A DNA stretch of 64,000 bases from Pseudobdellovibrio sp031428275 (GTDB lineage: Bacteria > Bdellovibrionota > Bdellovibrionia > Bdellovibrionales > Bdellovibrionaceae), in the NCBI GenBank assembly GCA_031428275.1, contig JANPPC010000001.1:1-64000 (forward strand), given 5' to 3'. This document shows, piece after piece, positions 34,287 through 42,955 of the stretch. Numbering within the stretch: the stretch's first letter is position 1; each line of letters starts with the position of its first letter. The notes beneath the pieces were generated by a model. That model did not search any database. It was not told the origin of the DNA and saw nothing but the letters and a program-made list of their open reading frames with translations. The position numbers and the translations under genes are program-made.

Positions 34287-34634
34287 ATGAGAAAAACTCT
34301 TCCTGCCGATAAAATTCATCCCGAAGCAAAAAATGCGATCGTTCATTTTCATAGTGAAACTGTAGAGCAAATAGAAAAAGCTATTGCGACAAATGAATGG
34401 GTTGTGGTCGGTATGTCGCAAAACCCGGTCGTCAAGCAAGCACGTAAAATGCTAGAGAAAGAATCAATACCATTTCACTACATCGAGCATGGAAGCTATT
34501 TCAGTGATTGGAAAAAACGTTTGGCAATTAAATTATGGAGCGGTTGGCCGACTTTCCCCCAAGTTTTTCATAAGGGAAATTTAATTGGTGGAGCCTCTGA
34601 TCTGAAAAAATATCTGTCGACCAAAAAAAATTAA
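34287..34634 (+). CDS. glutaredoxin-fold protein without cysteines
   Basis: A 115-residue protein with the monothiol-glutaredoxin scaffold: WVVVGMSQNPVVKQARKML in the place of the active-site helix, then WPTFPQVFHKGNLIGGASDLKKYL containing the cis-Pro and glutathione-binding GG motifs. The whole protein has no cysteine at all: the CxxC/CGFS position reads MSQN. It cannot do thiol exchange but may still bind glutathione or act as a structural partner. Co-transcribed between the ABC exporter and an alcohol dehydrogenase. Confidence 0.8.
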   Translation: MRKTLPADKIHPEAKNAIVHFHSETVEQIEKAIATNEWVVVGMSQNPVVKQARKMLEKESIPFHYIEHGSYFSDWKKRLAIKLWSGWPTFPQVFHKGNLIGGASDLKKYLSTKKN

Positions 34635-34652
34635 TTTAAAAAAGGAAAATCT

Positions 34653-35696
34653 ATGATTCAAGCAAAAGCTTACGCAGCTACCTCACCGACTTCATTATTA
34701 ACTCCTTACGTTTTTGAACGCCGAGAACCGAATGCAGATGACGTCGTCATCGCAATTGATTTTTGCGGTATTTGTCATTCAGACATTCATACTGCACGTA
34801 GCGAATGGGGACCCGCCACTTATCCGTGCGTACCAGGCCACGAAATTGTTGGACGTGTCATACAAATCGGAAAAAAAGTAAAACGTTTTAAAGTTGGTGA
34901 TCTTGCCGGCGTTGGTTGCATGGTTGATTCATGTGGTAAATGCGAAAGCTGCAAGGCAAACGAAGAACAGTTCTGCCAAAAGGGCGCTATCTTCAGTTAC
35001 AACAGCACTGAATATGACGGAAAATCGGTAACTAAGGGCGGGTACGCAACGCATATTACCGTTCGTGAAAAATTCACTTTAAAAATTAAAAAAGGTCTTC
35101 CTTTAGATCGAGTTGCACCCTTACTTTGTGCGGGGATCACAACTTATTCGCCTTTAAAGCGTTACGGGGTTAAAAAAGGTCACAAAGTTGGAGTCGTTGG
35201 CTTAGGCGGACTTGGCCACATGGCGGTAAAGCTTGCGAAAGCCATGGGCGCCGAAGTCACAGTTTTTAGTACCTCACCCAATAAAGAAGCTGACGCAAAA
35301 AAATTAGGGGCTAAGAAGTTTATTATTTCAAAAATTCCAAAAAACTTTGTGCCGGTTAATCAGTATTTTGATTTAATCATTGATACAGTATCCGCAAAAC
35401 ATGATTTTTCTCCGTACTTGGGTGCGCTCAAGATTGATGGAACGCATGTATTACTTGGCGTAGCGCCTGAACCAAATCAAGTTGCTTCATTCTCGTTAGT
35501 ACATGGTCGTAAAAAATTAACGGGTTCACTTATTGGTGGCCTAAAAGAAACGCAAGAAATGCTAGATTTCTGTGCGAAGAAAAAAGTTTTTTCAGACATT
35601 GAGTTAATCTCGGCTGATAAAATCAACGAAGCTTACGATCGTACAATTAAGTCGCAAGTGAAATATCGTTTTGTAATCGACGCAAAAACTTTCTAG
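34653..35696 (+). CDS. zinc-dependent NADP alcohol dehydrogenase, CAD/YahK type
   Basis: A 347-residue medium-chain dehydrogenase. Catalytic zinc: Cys and His in CGICHSD, GHEIVGRV. Structural zinc: four cysteines in CGKCESC...FC. The Rossmann motif is GLGGLGHMAVK, followed by FSTSPNKEADAKK, which fits NADP(H). The pattern is that of bacterial cinnamyl-alcohol-dehydrogenase-like aldehyde reductases (YahK/AdhC). AAAGGAAAA precedes the ATG. It is followed within seven bases by the ATL gene and then tag, suggesting aldehyde and alkylation damage response in one transcript. Confidence 0.92.
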   Translation: MIQAKAYAATSPTSLLTPYVFERREPNADDVVIAIDFCGICHSDIHTARSEWGPATYPCVPGHEIVGRVIQIGKKVKRFKVGDLAGVGCMVDSCGKCESCKANEEQFCQKGAIFSYNSTEYDGKSVTKGGYATHITVREKFTLKIKKGLPLDRVAPLLCAGITTYSPLKRYGVKKGHKVGVVGLGGLGHMAVKLAKAMGAEVTVFSTSPNKEADAKKLGAKKFIISKIPKNFVPVNQYFDLIIDTVSAKHDFSPYLGALKIDGTHVLLGVAPEPNQVASFSLVHGRKKLTGSLIGGLKETQEMLDFCAKKKVFSDIELISADKINEAYDRTIKSQVKYRFVIDAKTF

Positions 35697-35702
35697 TCGA
35701 TT

Positions 35703-36092
35703 ATGGCGGTCGTGCAGATTTCAGAATTTAGTAAAAAGGTGATTAAGCAAATTCGCCTGATTCCGAAAGGGAAAGTAGCCACCTATAAACAAATCGCCGA
35801 GCTTGCGGGCAAGCCGCAAGGCTCGCGCGGTGTTGCCTGGATTCTACATTCTTCTTCGACGACCTACAAACTTTCTTGGCACCGGGTTTTAAATTGTAAG
35901 GGCACAATTTCTTTCGACAAAACTTCGCACAACTACCGCCAGCAAAAAAAGCGTCTTGAAAGCGAGGGCGTTGTATTTAGTTCGGGTGGGCAACTAAGCT
36001 TAATTAAATTTCAGTGGAAGAAGCGCGCGCCAAAACCCAAATCAAAAGCAGGAACGCCAAAAATATTTTCATCTATTAAGGCGAAAACTTAG
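35703..36092 (+). CDS. alkyltransferase-like protein (ATL)
   Basis: A 129-residue member of the O6-alkylguanine-DNA alkyltransferase fold. The active site, normally PCHRV, reads SWHRV (Trp59, His60, Arg61). It therefore cannot accept an alkyl group and is an ATL protein, which flips out and flags O6-alkylguanine for nucleotide excision repair. Tyr29 in KVATYKQIA and the Arg finger in GSRGVAW are kept. A basic C-terminal tail of about 25 residues is extra. Its stop (TAG) is immediately followed by the ATG of the Tag glycosylase. Confidence 0.9.
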   Translation: MAVVQISEFSKKVIKQIRLIPKGKVATYKQIAELAGKPQGSRGVAWILHSSSTTYKLSWHRVLNCKGTISFDKTSHNYRQQKKRLESEGVVFSSGGQLSLIKFQWKKRAPKPKSKAGTPKIFSSIKAKT

Positions 36093-36641
36093 ATGTCATA
36101 CTGCAAGGCTTTAAAGAGTATGGAAGGCGATCGGCTAGCGTTACACAAGAAATATCACGATAAAGCATACGGATTTCCCATTCACGATGATAACGAATTG
36201 TTTTGCCGTTTGGTTTTAGAAATTAATCAGGCCGGTCTAAGTTGGGAAACCATTCTTAAAAAAGAAAAAGCTTTTCGCAAAGCCTACGACAATTTTAATT
36301 TGAAAAAGGTCGCGAAGTACGCGCCAACTGACCGCAAGCGACTTATGGGTGATGCGGGTATTATTCGCAATCGGTTAAAGATCCACGCGGCCATTGAAAA
36401 TGCAAAAACTATTCTGCAATTGCAAAAAAATTTCGGTTCGTTTGAAAATTGGCTTAGCTCAAATCATCCCAAAGAAAAAGACGAATGGGTTAAGCTATTT
36501 AAAAGCACTTTTAAATTCACCGGGGGCGAAATTGTGAACGAATTTTTAATGAGCATTGGCTATTTGCCTGATGCCCATTCTAAAGATTGCGCGATTTACA
36601 AGAAGGCGCTGAAGGCGAAGCCGATGTGGAACCAGAGGTAA
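36093..36641 (+). CDS. tag: DNA-3-methyladenine glycosylase I
   Basis: Tag removes 3-methyladenine in base-excision repair. The 182-residue protein has Cys4, YHDKAYGFPIHDD, the base-binding LEINQAGLSWETIL with Glu43 and Trp51, and the C-terminal His-Ser-Lys-Asp-Cys pair. These complete the zinc snap (Cys4, the two late ligands, and His22 as candidate). It starts directly at the ATL stop (TAGATG), so the two repair proteins are translationally coupled. One oddity is a Lys (DKAYG) where most Tags have E-W-G. Confidence 0.92.
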   Translation: MSYCKALKSMEGDRLALHKKYHDKAYGFPIHDDNELFCRLVLEINQAGLSWETILKKEKAFRKAYDNFNLKKVAKYAPTDRKRLMGDAGIIRNRLKIHAAIENAKTILQLQKNFGSFENWLSSNHPKEKDEWVKLFKSTFKFTGGEIVNEFLMSIGYLPDAHSKDCAIYKKALKAKPMWNQR

Positions 36642-36643
36642 AA

Positions 36644-37237
36644 CTATCCCGCTTCGATGATAGCTTGAATATCGCGGTATTGTAAAAACTTATCGACTAA
36701 AGACGACATGCAAGTTTCTAACACTGAGCCATTAGAATTTGTCGTGTCGATTGCGTTATCAGTGCCGGAAGCGTAAGAGTTTACGTTTCCTTTATAGCGT
36801 AGTTTTTTTGTTGAAGTGGATACAATTTCAAAATCGACGTCGATTTCGCAATTCGAAAATTCTTTGATTCCTTGCATTTTTTCCCATACCCAAAATTTAT
36901 TAATAGTACCCTTTAGTGTAAAATTTGCTTCGCCGGCAACATCAACTCCGCGTTTAGCTAAACCGTTTGAAAATCGTCGCTTAAGGTAATCGGGTACGCC
37001 AATGTCTAAGTGAATTGGCGTTTCTTTATTGCCTAAGCCAGTTAATGCAACTCCGGCGGCGTCCGTACGTAACCGCTGGTCTTTAAATTTTTCGACTATT
37101 AAGCCACCACGTATCCTTGGTTGATTTTCATCGGTTTGTTTAAGGGCTATCATTTCAGTGTTATTTAAGACGAGTTGTTTCTGAGCACATGCGCAGAATA
37201 CTAATAGTGATGCTACGATGATAATTATTTTAGACAA
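36644..37237 (-). CDS. YajG-like lipoprotein
   Basis: A 197-residue protein with signal peptide and a cysteine pair (FCACAQ, Cys15/Cys17) that marks a probable lipidation site, although the lipobox is imperfect. The body resembles YajG-type outer-membrane lipoproteins: GGLIVEKFKDQRLRT, LKRRFSNGLAKRGVDVAG, LKGTINKFWVWE, and a last amphipathic helix. Function unknown. Converges with tag at a two-base distance and no visible terminator. Confidence 0.65.
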   Translation of the reverse strand: MSKIIIIVASLLVFCACAQKQLVLNNTEMIALKQTDENQPRIRGGLIVEKFKDQRLRTDAAGVALTGLGNKETPIHLDIGVPDYLKRRFSNGLAKRGVDVAGEANFTLKGTINKFWVWEKMQGIKEFSNCEIDVDFEIVSTSTKKLRYKGNVNSYASGTDNAIDTTNSNGSVLETCMSSLVDKFLQYRDIQAIIEAG

Positions 37238-37264
37238 AGGTTTCTCCTTTTGAAAAGTATGCTG

Positions 37265-39175
37265 TTAGTGATTTGCGTATTTTGCTACGACTGATATAAG
37301 CCGACTAAAATTAATTGGTTTGGTTAAGTAATCATTGCAGCCACTTTTCAGGCAGTTTTCTTTTTCTTCGGCCATTGCGTGCGCGGTCAAAGCTACAATC
37401 GGCTTATCGTAGCCCTTACTGCGCAAGGTGCGCGTCGCTTCGTGTCCGTCCATAATTGGCATTTGAATATCCATTAAGATGATATCAAAATTACGCGCAA
37501 AAGCTTTTTCGACTGCTTCGCGTCCGTTATTTGCGACTTCGACGACAGCGCCATTTTTTTCTAAAAAGCGTTTAATTAGAATTTGGTTGTCGATCACATC
37601 TTCAACCAGCAGCACCGAAATGTTTTCTAGCTCTTGTTTCGATTTCGTTATTTGGGTATCTAGCATAGGGGCATTCAGGGTCACTTTGTTTATATTGGTA
37701 ATGAGCGGAATGGTGATTAGAAACTGACTTCCTTTGCCACTAACCGAGCTTTGTAAAGTTAAGTCACCATTTAGAGCACGAGCTAATCTTCTAGAGATAT
37801 CTAGGCCAAGACCCGTGCCGCCAAATTTTCTAGTCATTGAGTTATCGGCCTGGGTGAATGCCGTAAAAAGTTTTTGTTGGGCAACTTCTGAAATACCAAT
37901 ACCGGTATCATTTACTTCAAATCCTATGAATCGCTTTCCGTTGATTTCTAAAAATTTTTGCGTGATCGCCACTTGTCCACGATCTGTAAACTTTATTGCA
38001 TTACCAATGACGTTGACCATTATTTGGCGCAAGCGGTATGCATCGGTTGAAATAGAGGATATTGGACCGGTCTCAGAGCTGTATTTAAGAAGTAGACCTT
38101 TTTCGTCGGCCTTGATCTGTAGTAATGACAAAATATCGTCTATAAAAGATTTTAAATCGACACCAGCCGTTTCGATTTTAAGATGGCCCATTTCTATTTT
38201 AGATAAATCTAGAATTTCGTCTACCAATTGCGAAAGTGAACGGGCGCTGCGAAATATAATTTTCAAATATTCTTTACGATCCGCTGCTGATAAATCATCA
38301 TCTTGCGCTAGTTCTGCAAAACCCATAATTGCACTAATCGGAGTACGAATTTCATGGCTCATGTTTGCTAAAAAGCGAGTTTTAGTAATATTTGCCGCCT
38401 CAGCCTCTTTGTACATGCGTGCACTTTCGTCTAGCTTTTGTTTGCGACTTGCGAATGCCCGATTCAAAATAGTGCCAGCTAAGGCTAATAACAAAATAAG
38501 TATAGTACCTGTAAAGACCAAAGTTGTTAGGCCCGAGCTAACCAATAGCGAATCTGTTTCCACCGCAGCCATGTGCATATGATGAAAAGTGGCGGCTTCC
38601 ATGCCGGTGTAGTGCATACCCGCGATGCCAAGTCCCATTAGTAAACTGGCTAATAGCTGCAGACGTACATGGCTTTCAAGAGTTCGTAAACGCAATGAAA
38701 CAAATAGCGCCGCAAACGACGACATAAGTGCAATAACAATCGAAAGTATTACTAGTGTTGTGTCCCATTCGGTTACTGCATCCATGCGCATCGAAAACAT
38801 GCCTACATAATGCATTCCGGCTATTGTAGACGCGAACAAAAAACCACCCGCGATCAGTGAGAACCAACTTACGATTGGTCGACTTACAATGTACAATGCC
38901 GTCGCTGAAGCAAATATGGCAATCGCAATTGAAAGCGCCATCAGCGGGATATCGTAAGCCATTTCCATTCCAGGCATAGAAAATGCTAACATTCCGATAA
39001 AATGCATACTCCAAATTCCGAGACCCATGGCTAGGGCGCCACCGCATAGCCAAAGTTTTTTTGCGCAGCCTTTTGCTTGCGTAATACTGCCTACCAAATC
39101 AAGTGTTACATACGACGCGAAAATTGCGACCGCAAATGAGATTAAGACTAGAAATGGCGAGTAATGAGTTTGCAC
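37265..39175 (-). CDS. MHYT-domain hybrid histidine kinase
   Basis: A 636-residue membrane kinase. Seven spans carry three MHYT motifs: MHFIGM at 57, MHYVGM at 121, MHYTGM at 187, each preceded by a G-G turn. MHYT modules are thought to sense O2, CO or NO through bound metal. Then HisKA with His274 (NMSHEIRTPI), HATPase_c (DTGIGI, GTGLGL), and a C-terminal receiver with Asp569 (LMDIQMP) and Lys near 619. The receiver has no output domain, so a phosphotransfer partner elsewhere is expected. Divergent from the glutathione-peroxidase gene. Confidence 0.93.
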   Translation of the reverse strand: MQTHYSPFLVLISFAVAIFASYVTLDLVGSITQAKGCAKKLWLCGGALAMGLGIWSMHFIGMLAFSMPGMEMAYDIPLMALSIAIAIFASATALYIVSRPIVSWFSLIAGGFLFASTIAGMHYVGMFSMRMDAVTEWDTTLVILSIVIALMSSFAALFVSLRLRTLESHVRLQLLASLLMGLGIAGMHYTGMEAATFHHMHMAAVETDSLLVSSGLTTLVFTGTILILLLALAGTILNRAFASRKQKLDESARMYKEAEAANITKTRFLANMSHEIRTPISAIMGFAELAQDDDLSAADRKEYLKIIFRSARSLSQLVDEILDLSKIEMGHLKIETAGVDLKSFIDDILSLLQIKADEKGLLLKYSSETGPISSISTDAYRLRQIMVNVIGNAIKFTDRGQVAITQKFLEINGKRFIGFEVNDTGIGISEVAQQKLFTAFTQADNSMTRKFGGTGLGLDISRRLARALNGDLTLQSSVSGKGSQFLITIPLITNINKVTLNAPMLDTQITKSKQELENISVLLVEDVIDNQILIKRFLEKNGAVVEVANNGREAVEKAFARNFDIILMDIQMPIMDGHEATRTLRSKGYDKPIVALTAHAMAEEKENCLKSGCNDYLTKPINFSRLISVVAKYANH

Positions 39176-39274
39176 ATCAAAATCCTAATACTTTTCTTGA
39201 ATTTGGCTAGTGAATTTTTAAGATTGAGTGTTAAAATAAACGGGTTGAAAATAAGCAATAAGAAAGAGGCCCTA

Positions 39275-39826
39275 ATGAATAATAGTTTTTATGATTTCAA
39301 CGTAAATAAAATTAATGGCGTAAAGAAAAATTTAGGCGATTACAAAGGTAAGGCTTTACTTGTAGTCAATGTAGCTTCGGCATGCGGTTTAACCCCGCAG
39401 TATGAGGCGTTAGAAAAAATTTACGAACAATACAGTGAAAAAGGCTTTGAAGTACTGGGGTTTCCGGCAAATGAGTTTGGCGCACAAGAGCCTGGTACAA
39501 ATTCTGAGATTCAAGAGTTTTGCACAATGAAGTTTGGCGTGAAATTTCCGATGTTTGAAAAAATCGTGGTTAAAGGTGAAGGCCAACATCCGCTATACAA
39601 TTATCTAACGACTGAAAAATCTGAAGCACTACTTGCCAACGGAAATACTTTCGAAGAAAAACTAAAAAGCTACGGTGTTGTGCGCGAAAAGAAGAGTGAT
39701 ATCTTATGGAACTTTGAAAAATTCCTAATAAACAAAAAAGGTGACGTCGTTGCTCGATTTGCCCCGGATGTAGCTCCCGATAATATGATGATAACAAATG
39801 CAATTGAGTTAGCTTTAAAAGACTAA
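39275..39826 (+). CDS. cytoplasmic glutathione peroxidase
   Basis: A 183-residue Cys-type GPx: Cys37 in NVASACGLTPQY, Gln71 in GFPANEFGAQEPGT, Trp145-Asn146 in ILWNFEKFL. An open frame upstream to 39164 adds 37 residues, but AAAGAGG precedes the ATG at 39275 and family homology begins at NNSFYDFNV, so I take the shorter product. No signal peptide, in contrast to the exported paralogue at 13776. Its last codons overlap the convergent rhomboid gene by four bases. Confidence 0.93.
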   Translation: MNNSFYDFNVNKINGVKKNLGDYKGKALLVVNVASACGLTPQYEALEKIYEQYSEKGFEVLGFPANEFGAQEPGTNSEIQEFCTMKFGVKFPMFEKIVVKGEGQHPLYNYLTTEKSEALLANGNTFEEKLKSYGVVREKKSDILWNFEKFLINKKGDVVARFAPDVAPDNMMITNAIELALKD

Positions 39827-40464
39827 GCCGTCATGCGACTTCGAGCTAAATTTGGACGAACGAAAAAAAAGCAATAGATAATTCCGACTAGTGCGCCCCC
39901 CAAGTGGGCGCCATGTCCGATAGGTAAGCCACCACCTTCGGCCTGCGCAACAAGTCCCCATACATCTAAACCGATAAATAAAAGTGCACCGATGTACGCG
40001 GGTACTGGCACGATGCCTAGTAGCAAAATCTTTTCTTTTGGAAATAGAAAGCAAAAAATAATAACGATACCAGAAATAGCACCCGAAGCTCCTAATGCTG
40101 GAAGATTCAGTTCACCCAGTAGGTAGGCTGAAACGAGCGCGTGGCATAGCGAACTAAAAATACCGGCGATTAAGTAAAACGTAACAAATCGTGCCGTACC
40201 TAAAATTTGTTCGATGACGGTGCCAAAACTTTTTAAAACAAATAAATTAAGTAACAGATGCATAATTGTATTGTGAGAAAATACGGATGTTAAAAGCGTC
40301 CAGTAACGACCATCGGCAATTGCGGTATAACTAACCAGAAAATTGTTGTACATGAACTGAAGATCAAAAAAAGCGCTGATACGAAAGTTCCATAAAATGA
40401 AAATAATAATATTGATAACCAAAATAACCGGAACCGCGATAGAGCGTGTTTGATTTTGTATCAT
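39823..40464 (-). CDS. rhomboid intramembrane serine protease
   Basis: A 213-residue six-span rhomboid: SVFSHNTIMHLLLNLFVL, catalytic Ser127 in LGASGAISG, and His187 in IGHGAHLGGALVG. The Ser-His dyad is complete, so it should be active. It probably cleaves or degrades membrane protein segments. I take the ATG at 40464; an upstream ATG adds 16 residues including LLRGH. It overlaps the convergent GPx gene by four bases. A second rhomboid, broken by frameshift, lies at 41017. Confidence 0.9.
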   Translation of the reverse strand: MIQNQTRSIAVPVILVINIIIFILWNFRISAFFDLQFMYNNFLVSYTAIADGRYWTLLTSVFSHNTIMHLLLNLFVLKSFGTVIEQILGTARFVTFYLIAGIFSSLCHALVSAYLLGELNLPALGASGAISGIVIIFCFLFPKEKILLLGIVPVPAYIGALLFIGLDVWGLVAQAEGGGLPIGHGAHLGGALVGIIYCFFFVRPNLARSRMTA

Positions 40465-40578
40465 GTGACCTCGTAATAAAGCCATTCTGTCATGCAGTAG
40501 TCTTTGCAGCAAAGTAAAAAAGATTGCTTAATTCGTTCAAGGTTCTTAGCATGGGCGTATCTAAACAAGGGGATTTAA

Positions 40579-40938
40579 GTGGCTTTTTATGTTGATGGCT
40601 TTGTACTACCGGTTCCGAAAAAAAACGTTAAATTATACACGAAAGCCGCAAAAATTTGTGCAAAAGTTTGGTTAGAGCATGGAGCTTTGCAATACGTTGA
40701 GTGCTGCGTCGATGATGTTCAAAAAGGTTCATTAACTTCATTTCCACTAAGTGTAAAACTTAAGTCTAATGAAGTTGTTTTTTTCTCTTGGATTACTTAC
40801 AAGTCAAAAGCAGATCGTAAGCGCGTAGTTGCGAAAGTTATGCAAGACCCTCGCGTACTGAATATTGACCCAAATATCTTTGATTCAAATCGAATGATTT
40901 ACGGTGGTTTTAAGCCTGCCGTTATAGCCGGTAAGTAG
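40579..40938 (+). CDS. DUF1428 (YbaA-like) protein
   Basis: A 119-residue protein starting at GTG with AGGGGA before it. The DUF1428 pattern is clear: YVDGFVLPVPKKN, LEHGALQYVECCVDD, VFFSWITYKSKADRKRV, VMQDPRV and RMIYGGF. The family has a dimeric alpha/beta-barrel (antibiotic monooxygenase-like) fold and no proven function. Sits between the two rhomboid genes. Confidence 0.88.
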   Translation: MAFYVDGFVLPVPKKNVKLYTKAAKICAKVWLEHGALQYVECCVDDVQKGSLTSFPLSVKLKSNEVVFFSWITYKSKADRKRVVAKVMQDPRVLNIDPNIFDSNRMIYGGFKPAVIAGK

Positions 40939-41016
40939 AAGCTGCTAAACCATTTCATTGTTTGCCAGGATGTTTAGCCTGCTTGACATAACGCCGTTCG
41001 GTATCAACTTCAGTTA

Positions 41017-41714
41017 ATGAAAAATGCAAACGACGAATTAGTCGTACCTGCTGAATTGTTACCATCGAATTTATCGCCCGAAGAGCAGCTGGTATCAACG
41101 ATGATTACCGGCAAGCCTTCAGCCAATGCATTTGCAGTTGCAACGGCAACTGTTTTAATTATTACTTTGATGACTTTATTTTACTGGCGAGATCCGTTCA
41201 TTTGGTCGCATTACTTTGCTGCCATCAATGAAAAATTTTTTCACAACCAGCAAAGTTTCAGAATTTTTACGGCTATTTTTGTGCATTCTGATTTATCACA
41301 CCTTCTTTCGAATTTATTGATGTTGTGGATATTCAGTTTTTTATATACGGATACTTTGGCTTTGGCGTATATCCCGTGATGAGCTTTATTTTAGCGGGTG
41401 TCGTCAACGCGTTTGCTATTCTTACTTACGCCCCCGATGTAGAGTTAATTGGTGCCTCGGGATTGGTTTATATCTTGGGTGGGTTTTGGCTAACGCTTTA
41501 TTTTCTTATTCAAAGACAATACCCAGTTATGAATCGACTGATGAGGGTTGTTGGTATTGCCTGTATGATTTTTTTACCTTCAACTTTTTCACCGACAACT
41601 AGTTATCGAACGCATGCAATCGGCTTTATATTCGGAATAGCTATGGCTTTAGTCTATTTCGTTCGGTATAAAAAAGAAATTCGTTCACACGAGGTTTATA
41701 AATTACGATTCTAA
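41017..41714 (+). pseudogene. rhomboid protease split by a -1 frameshift at U UUU UUA
   Basis: Frame one (41017-41379) gives an N-terminal cytoplasmic part, the first spans and HSDLSHLLSNLLMLWIFSFL. The -1 frame, open from at least 41325 to 41714, continues with IYGYFGFGVYPVMSFILAGV, the catalytic LIGASGLVYILGG and RTHAIGFIFG. Together they make one rhomboid with Ser and His intact; either part alone lacks half the fold. The shift falls at 41337-41343, T TTT TTA in the frame-one phase, which is the classic slippery heptamer. Possibilities are a pseudogene, programmed frameshifting, or a homopolymer base-call error. I record it as broken while keeping the second open. Confidence 0.7.
41337..41343 (+). 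promoter_or_regulatory. candidate -1 frameshift slippery site
   Basis: T TTT TTA fits X XXY YYZ in the reading phase of the upstream rhomboid frame, and the required shift is exactly -1. The stop of frame one comes 12 codons later. No strong stem-loop is obvious just downstream, which weakens the case. Confidence 0.35.
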
Positions 41715-41793
41715 AGCCGGTTGAGCCGAATCAGTTTACAGCTATACAATTTTTTTTGATTCGCATAGAAATAATCTTAACTAAGGAGTTTGT

Positions 41794-42477
41794 TTGAAAA
41801 ACGTAGTAATTACTGGAGCCGGGCGAGGCATTGGTTTGGCTTTAGCAAAATTGTATTCTGAGAACGGATTTAAGGTTCTGGGTACCTACCGTAAAGAAGA
41901 CTCAGCTAAAGATTTTTTAGCTTTTGCAAAAGAATCTAAAAATGTCATCGCGGTCACGGCTGACGTGACTGATGCAAATAGCTTTTCGGCATTACAGGCT
42001 GAAATTAAAAAAATGGGCACAGTTGATATTCTGATTAATAATTCAGGCATTATTGGAGACAAAGAAAGCTCTTTACTGAAATTTGATATCGAAAAATCTT
42101 TGGAGGTCTTTCAAGTGAATACGCTGGGCCCGATGCGTATTACAAAATTGATAGCTCCGTTCATGAATAATGGCGGAACAATTGCTCATATTTCTAGTAT
42201 GATGGGCTCAATCCAAGATAATTCTAGCGGTGGTTACTACGACTATAGAATGTCGAAGGCTGCGCTTAATATGTTTAATAGCTGCTTAGCTAAAGAATTT
42301 AAGAATCTGACTTGCCTTGTTCTTCACCCGGGTTGGGTACAGACAGACATGGGCGGAGCCGGAGCTTCGGTGAAGGTCTCCGAAAGCGCGAGTGGCTTGT
42401 ATGACGTAATTCTAAAAGCTAGTTTACAACAAACTGGGCAGTTTATTGATTTCCGCGGCAAGCATTTACCTTGGTAG
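41794..42477 (+). CDS. short-chain dehydrogenase, sniffer-type SDR
   Basis: A 227-residue SDR starting at TTG, with AAGGAG five bases before it. Seen: TGAGRGIGLALAK, INNSGIIGDKESSL, IAHISSMMGSIQDNSSGG, catalytic YDYRMSKAALNMF and VLHPGWVQTDMGG. This matches the carbonyl-reductase-like C-factor/sniffer group, NADP(H)-dependent enzymes that reduce carbonyl lipids or quinones. Transcribed alone. Confidence 0.88.
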   Translation: MKNVVITGAGRGIGLALAKLYSENGFKVLGTYRKEDSAKDFLAFAKESKNVIAVTADVTDANSFSALQAEIKKMGTVDILINNSGIIGDKESSLLKFDIEKSLEVFQVNTLGPMRITKLIAPFMNNGGTIAHISSMMGSIQDNSSGGYYDYRMSKAALNMFNSCLAKEFKNLTCLVLHPGWVQTDMGGAGASVKVSESASGLYDVILKASLQQTGQFIDFRGKHLPW

Positions 42478-42610
42478 TTCAGGGGTAAAAATACCTCACA
42501 CGTATTTAGTATTTGGCCCCTAATACATTAGATCGCTTCTGATGTTTGGCAGTTAATTTGCTTTTTGGGTTTAGATGCGCAAATGCATTTAAAATTGAAA
42601 GTGAGATTAA

Positions 42611-42775
42611 ATGAATACATTAGAAATTGTATCTAAAAAAACTTTGGGTCAAAAGATGAAACACGTTGTTGACAACGTAAATGGTAAAGTAGGAGTACCT
42701 ATATTACTTTACTTCTTGGGTGTACCGGGCGGTTTAGTTATTTTAATTTGGCTATTTTTTTTCCGCGGCAAATAG
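42611..42775 (+). CDS. 54-residue single-span membrane protein
   Basis: A short frame beginning MNTLEIVSKKTLGQKMKHVV. It ends in a hydrophobic helix rich in glycine and proline (VPILLYFLGVPGGLVILIWLFFF) and a positive tail RGK. The layout resembles the small protein at 18235 (charged N-terminal half, one helix, GK end). No family assigned. No strong ribosome-binding site (GAGATTAA). A terminator follows. Confidence 0.5.
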   Translation: MNTLEIVSKKTLGQKMKHVVDNVNGKVGVPILLYFLGVPGGLVILIWLFFFRGK

Positions 42776-42807
42776 AACTCAGTCTTTGAATGGCATTAAC
42801 GATCGAC

Positions 42808-42834
42808 CGTGCTCAGTTATTCAAATTGAGCACG
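42808..42834 (+). terminator. terminator upstream of the molybdenum-hydroxylase operon
   Basis: CGTGCTCAGTT-ATTCA-AATTGAGCACG is an 11-bp stem with one G-U pair, followed by AATTT. It separates the small membrane gene from the operon starting at 42956. Confidence 0.7.
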
Positions 42835-42955
42835 CAATTTCTATCTTGACGGGTCTAGTTCTAGAATTCCAGTGTGCAACGTCGCACAAAAATTAATTGT
42901 GGATTAAATTTCTAATCTCGCTGAAAGTTTTAATAAGCTTATATCAGGGGAAAAA

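Noticed and set aside
37734..38582. Long plus-strand open frame opposite the MHYT kinase
   Set aside because: It mirrors the kinase and ATPase domains of a complete gene on the other strand; composition is serine/arginine-biased as expected of a shadow frame.
41325..41714. Separate small membrane protein gene starting at GTG 41325
   Set aside because: Its sequence is the second half of the rhomboid fold and contains the catalytic Ser and His; it makes sense only joined to the upstream frame.
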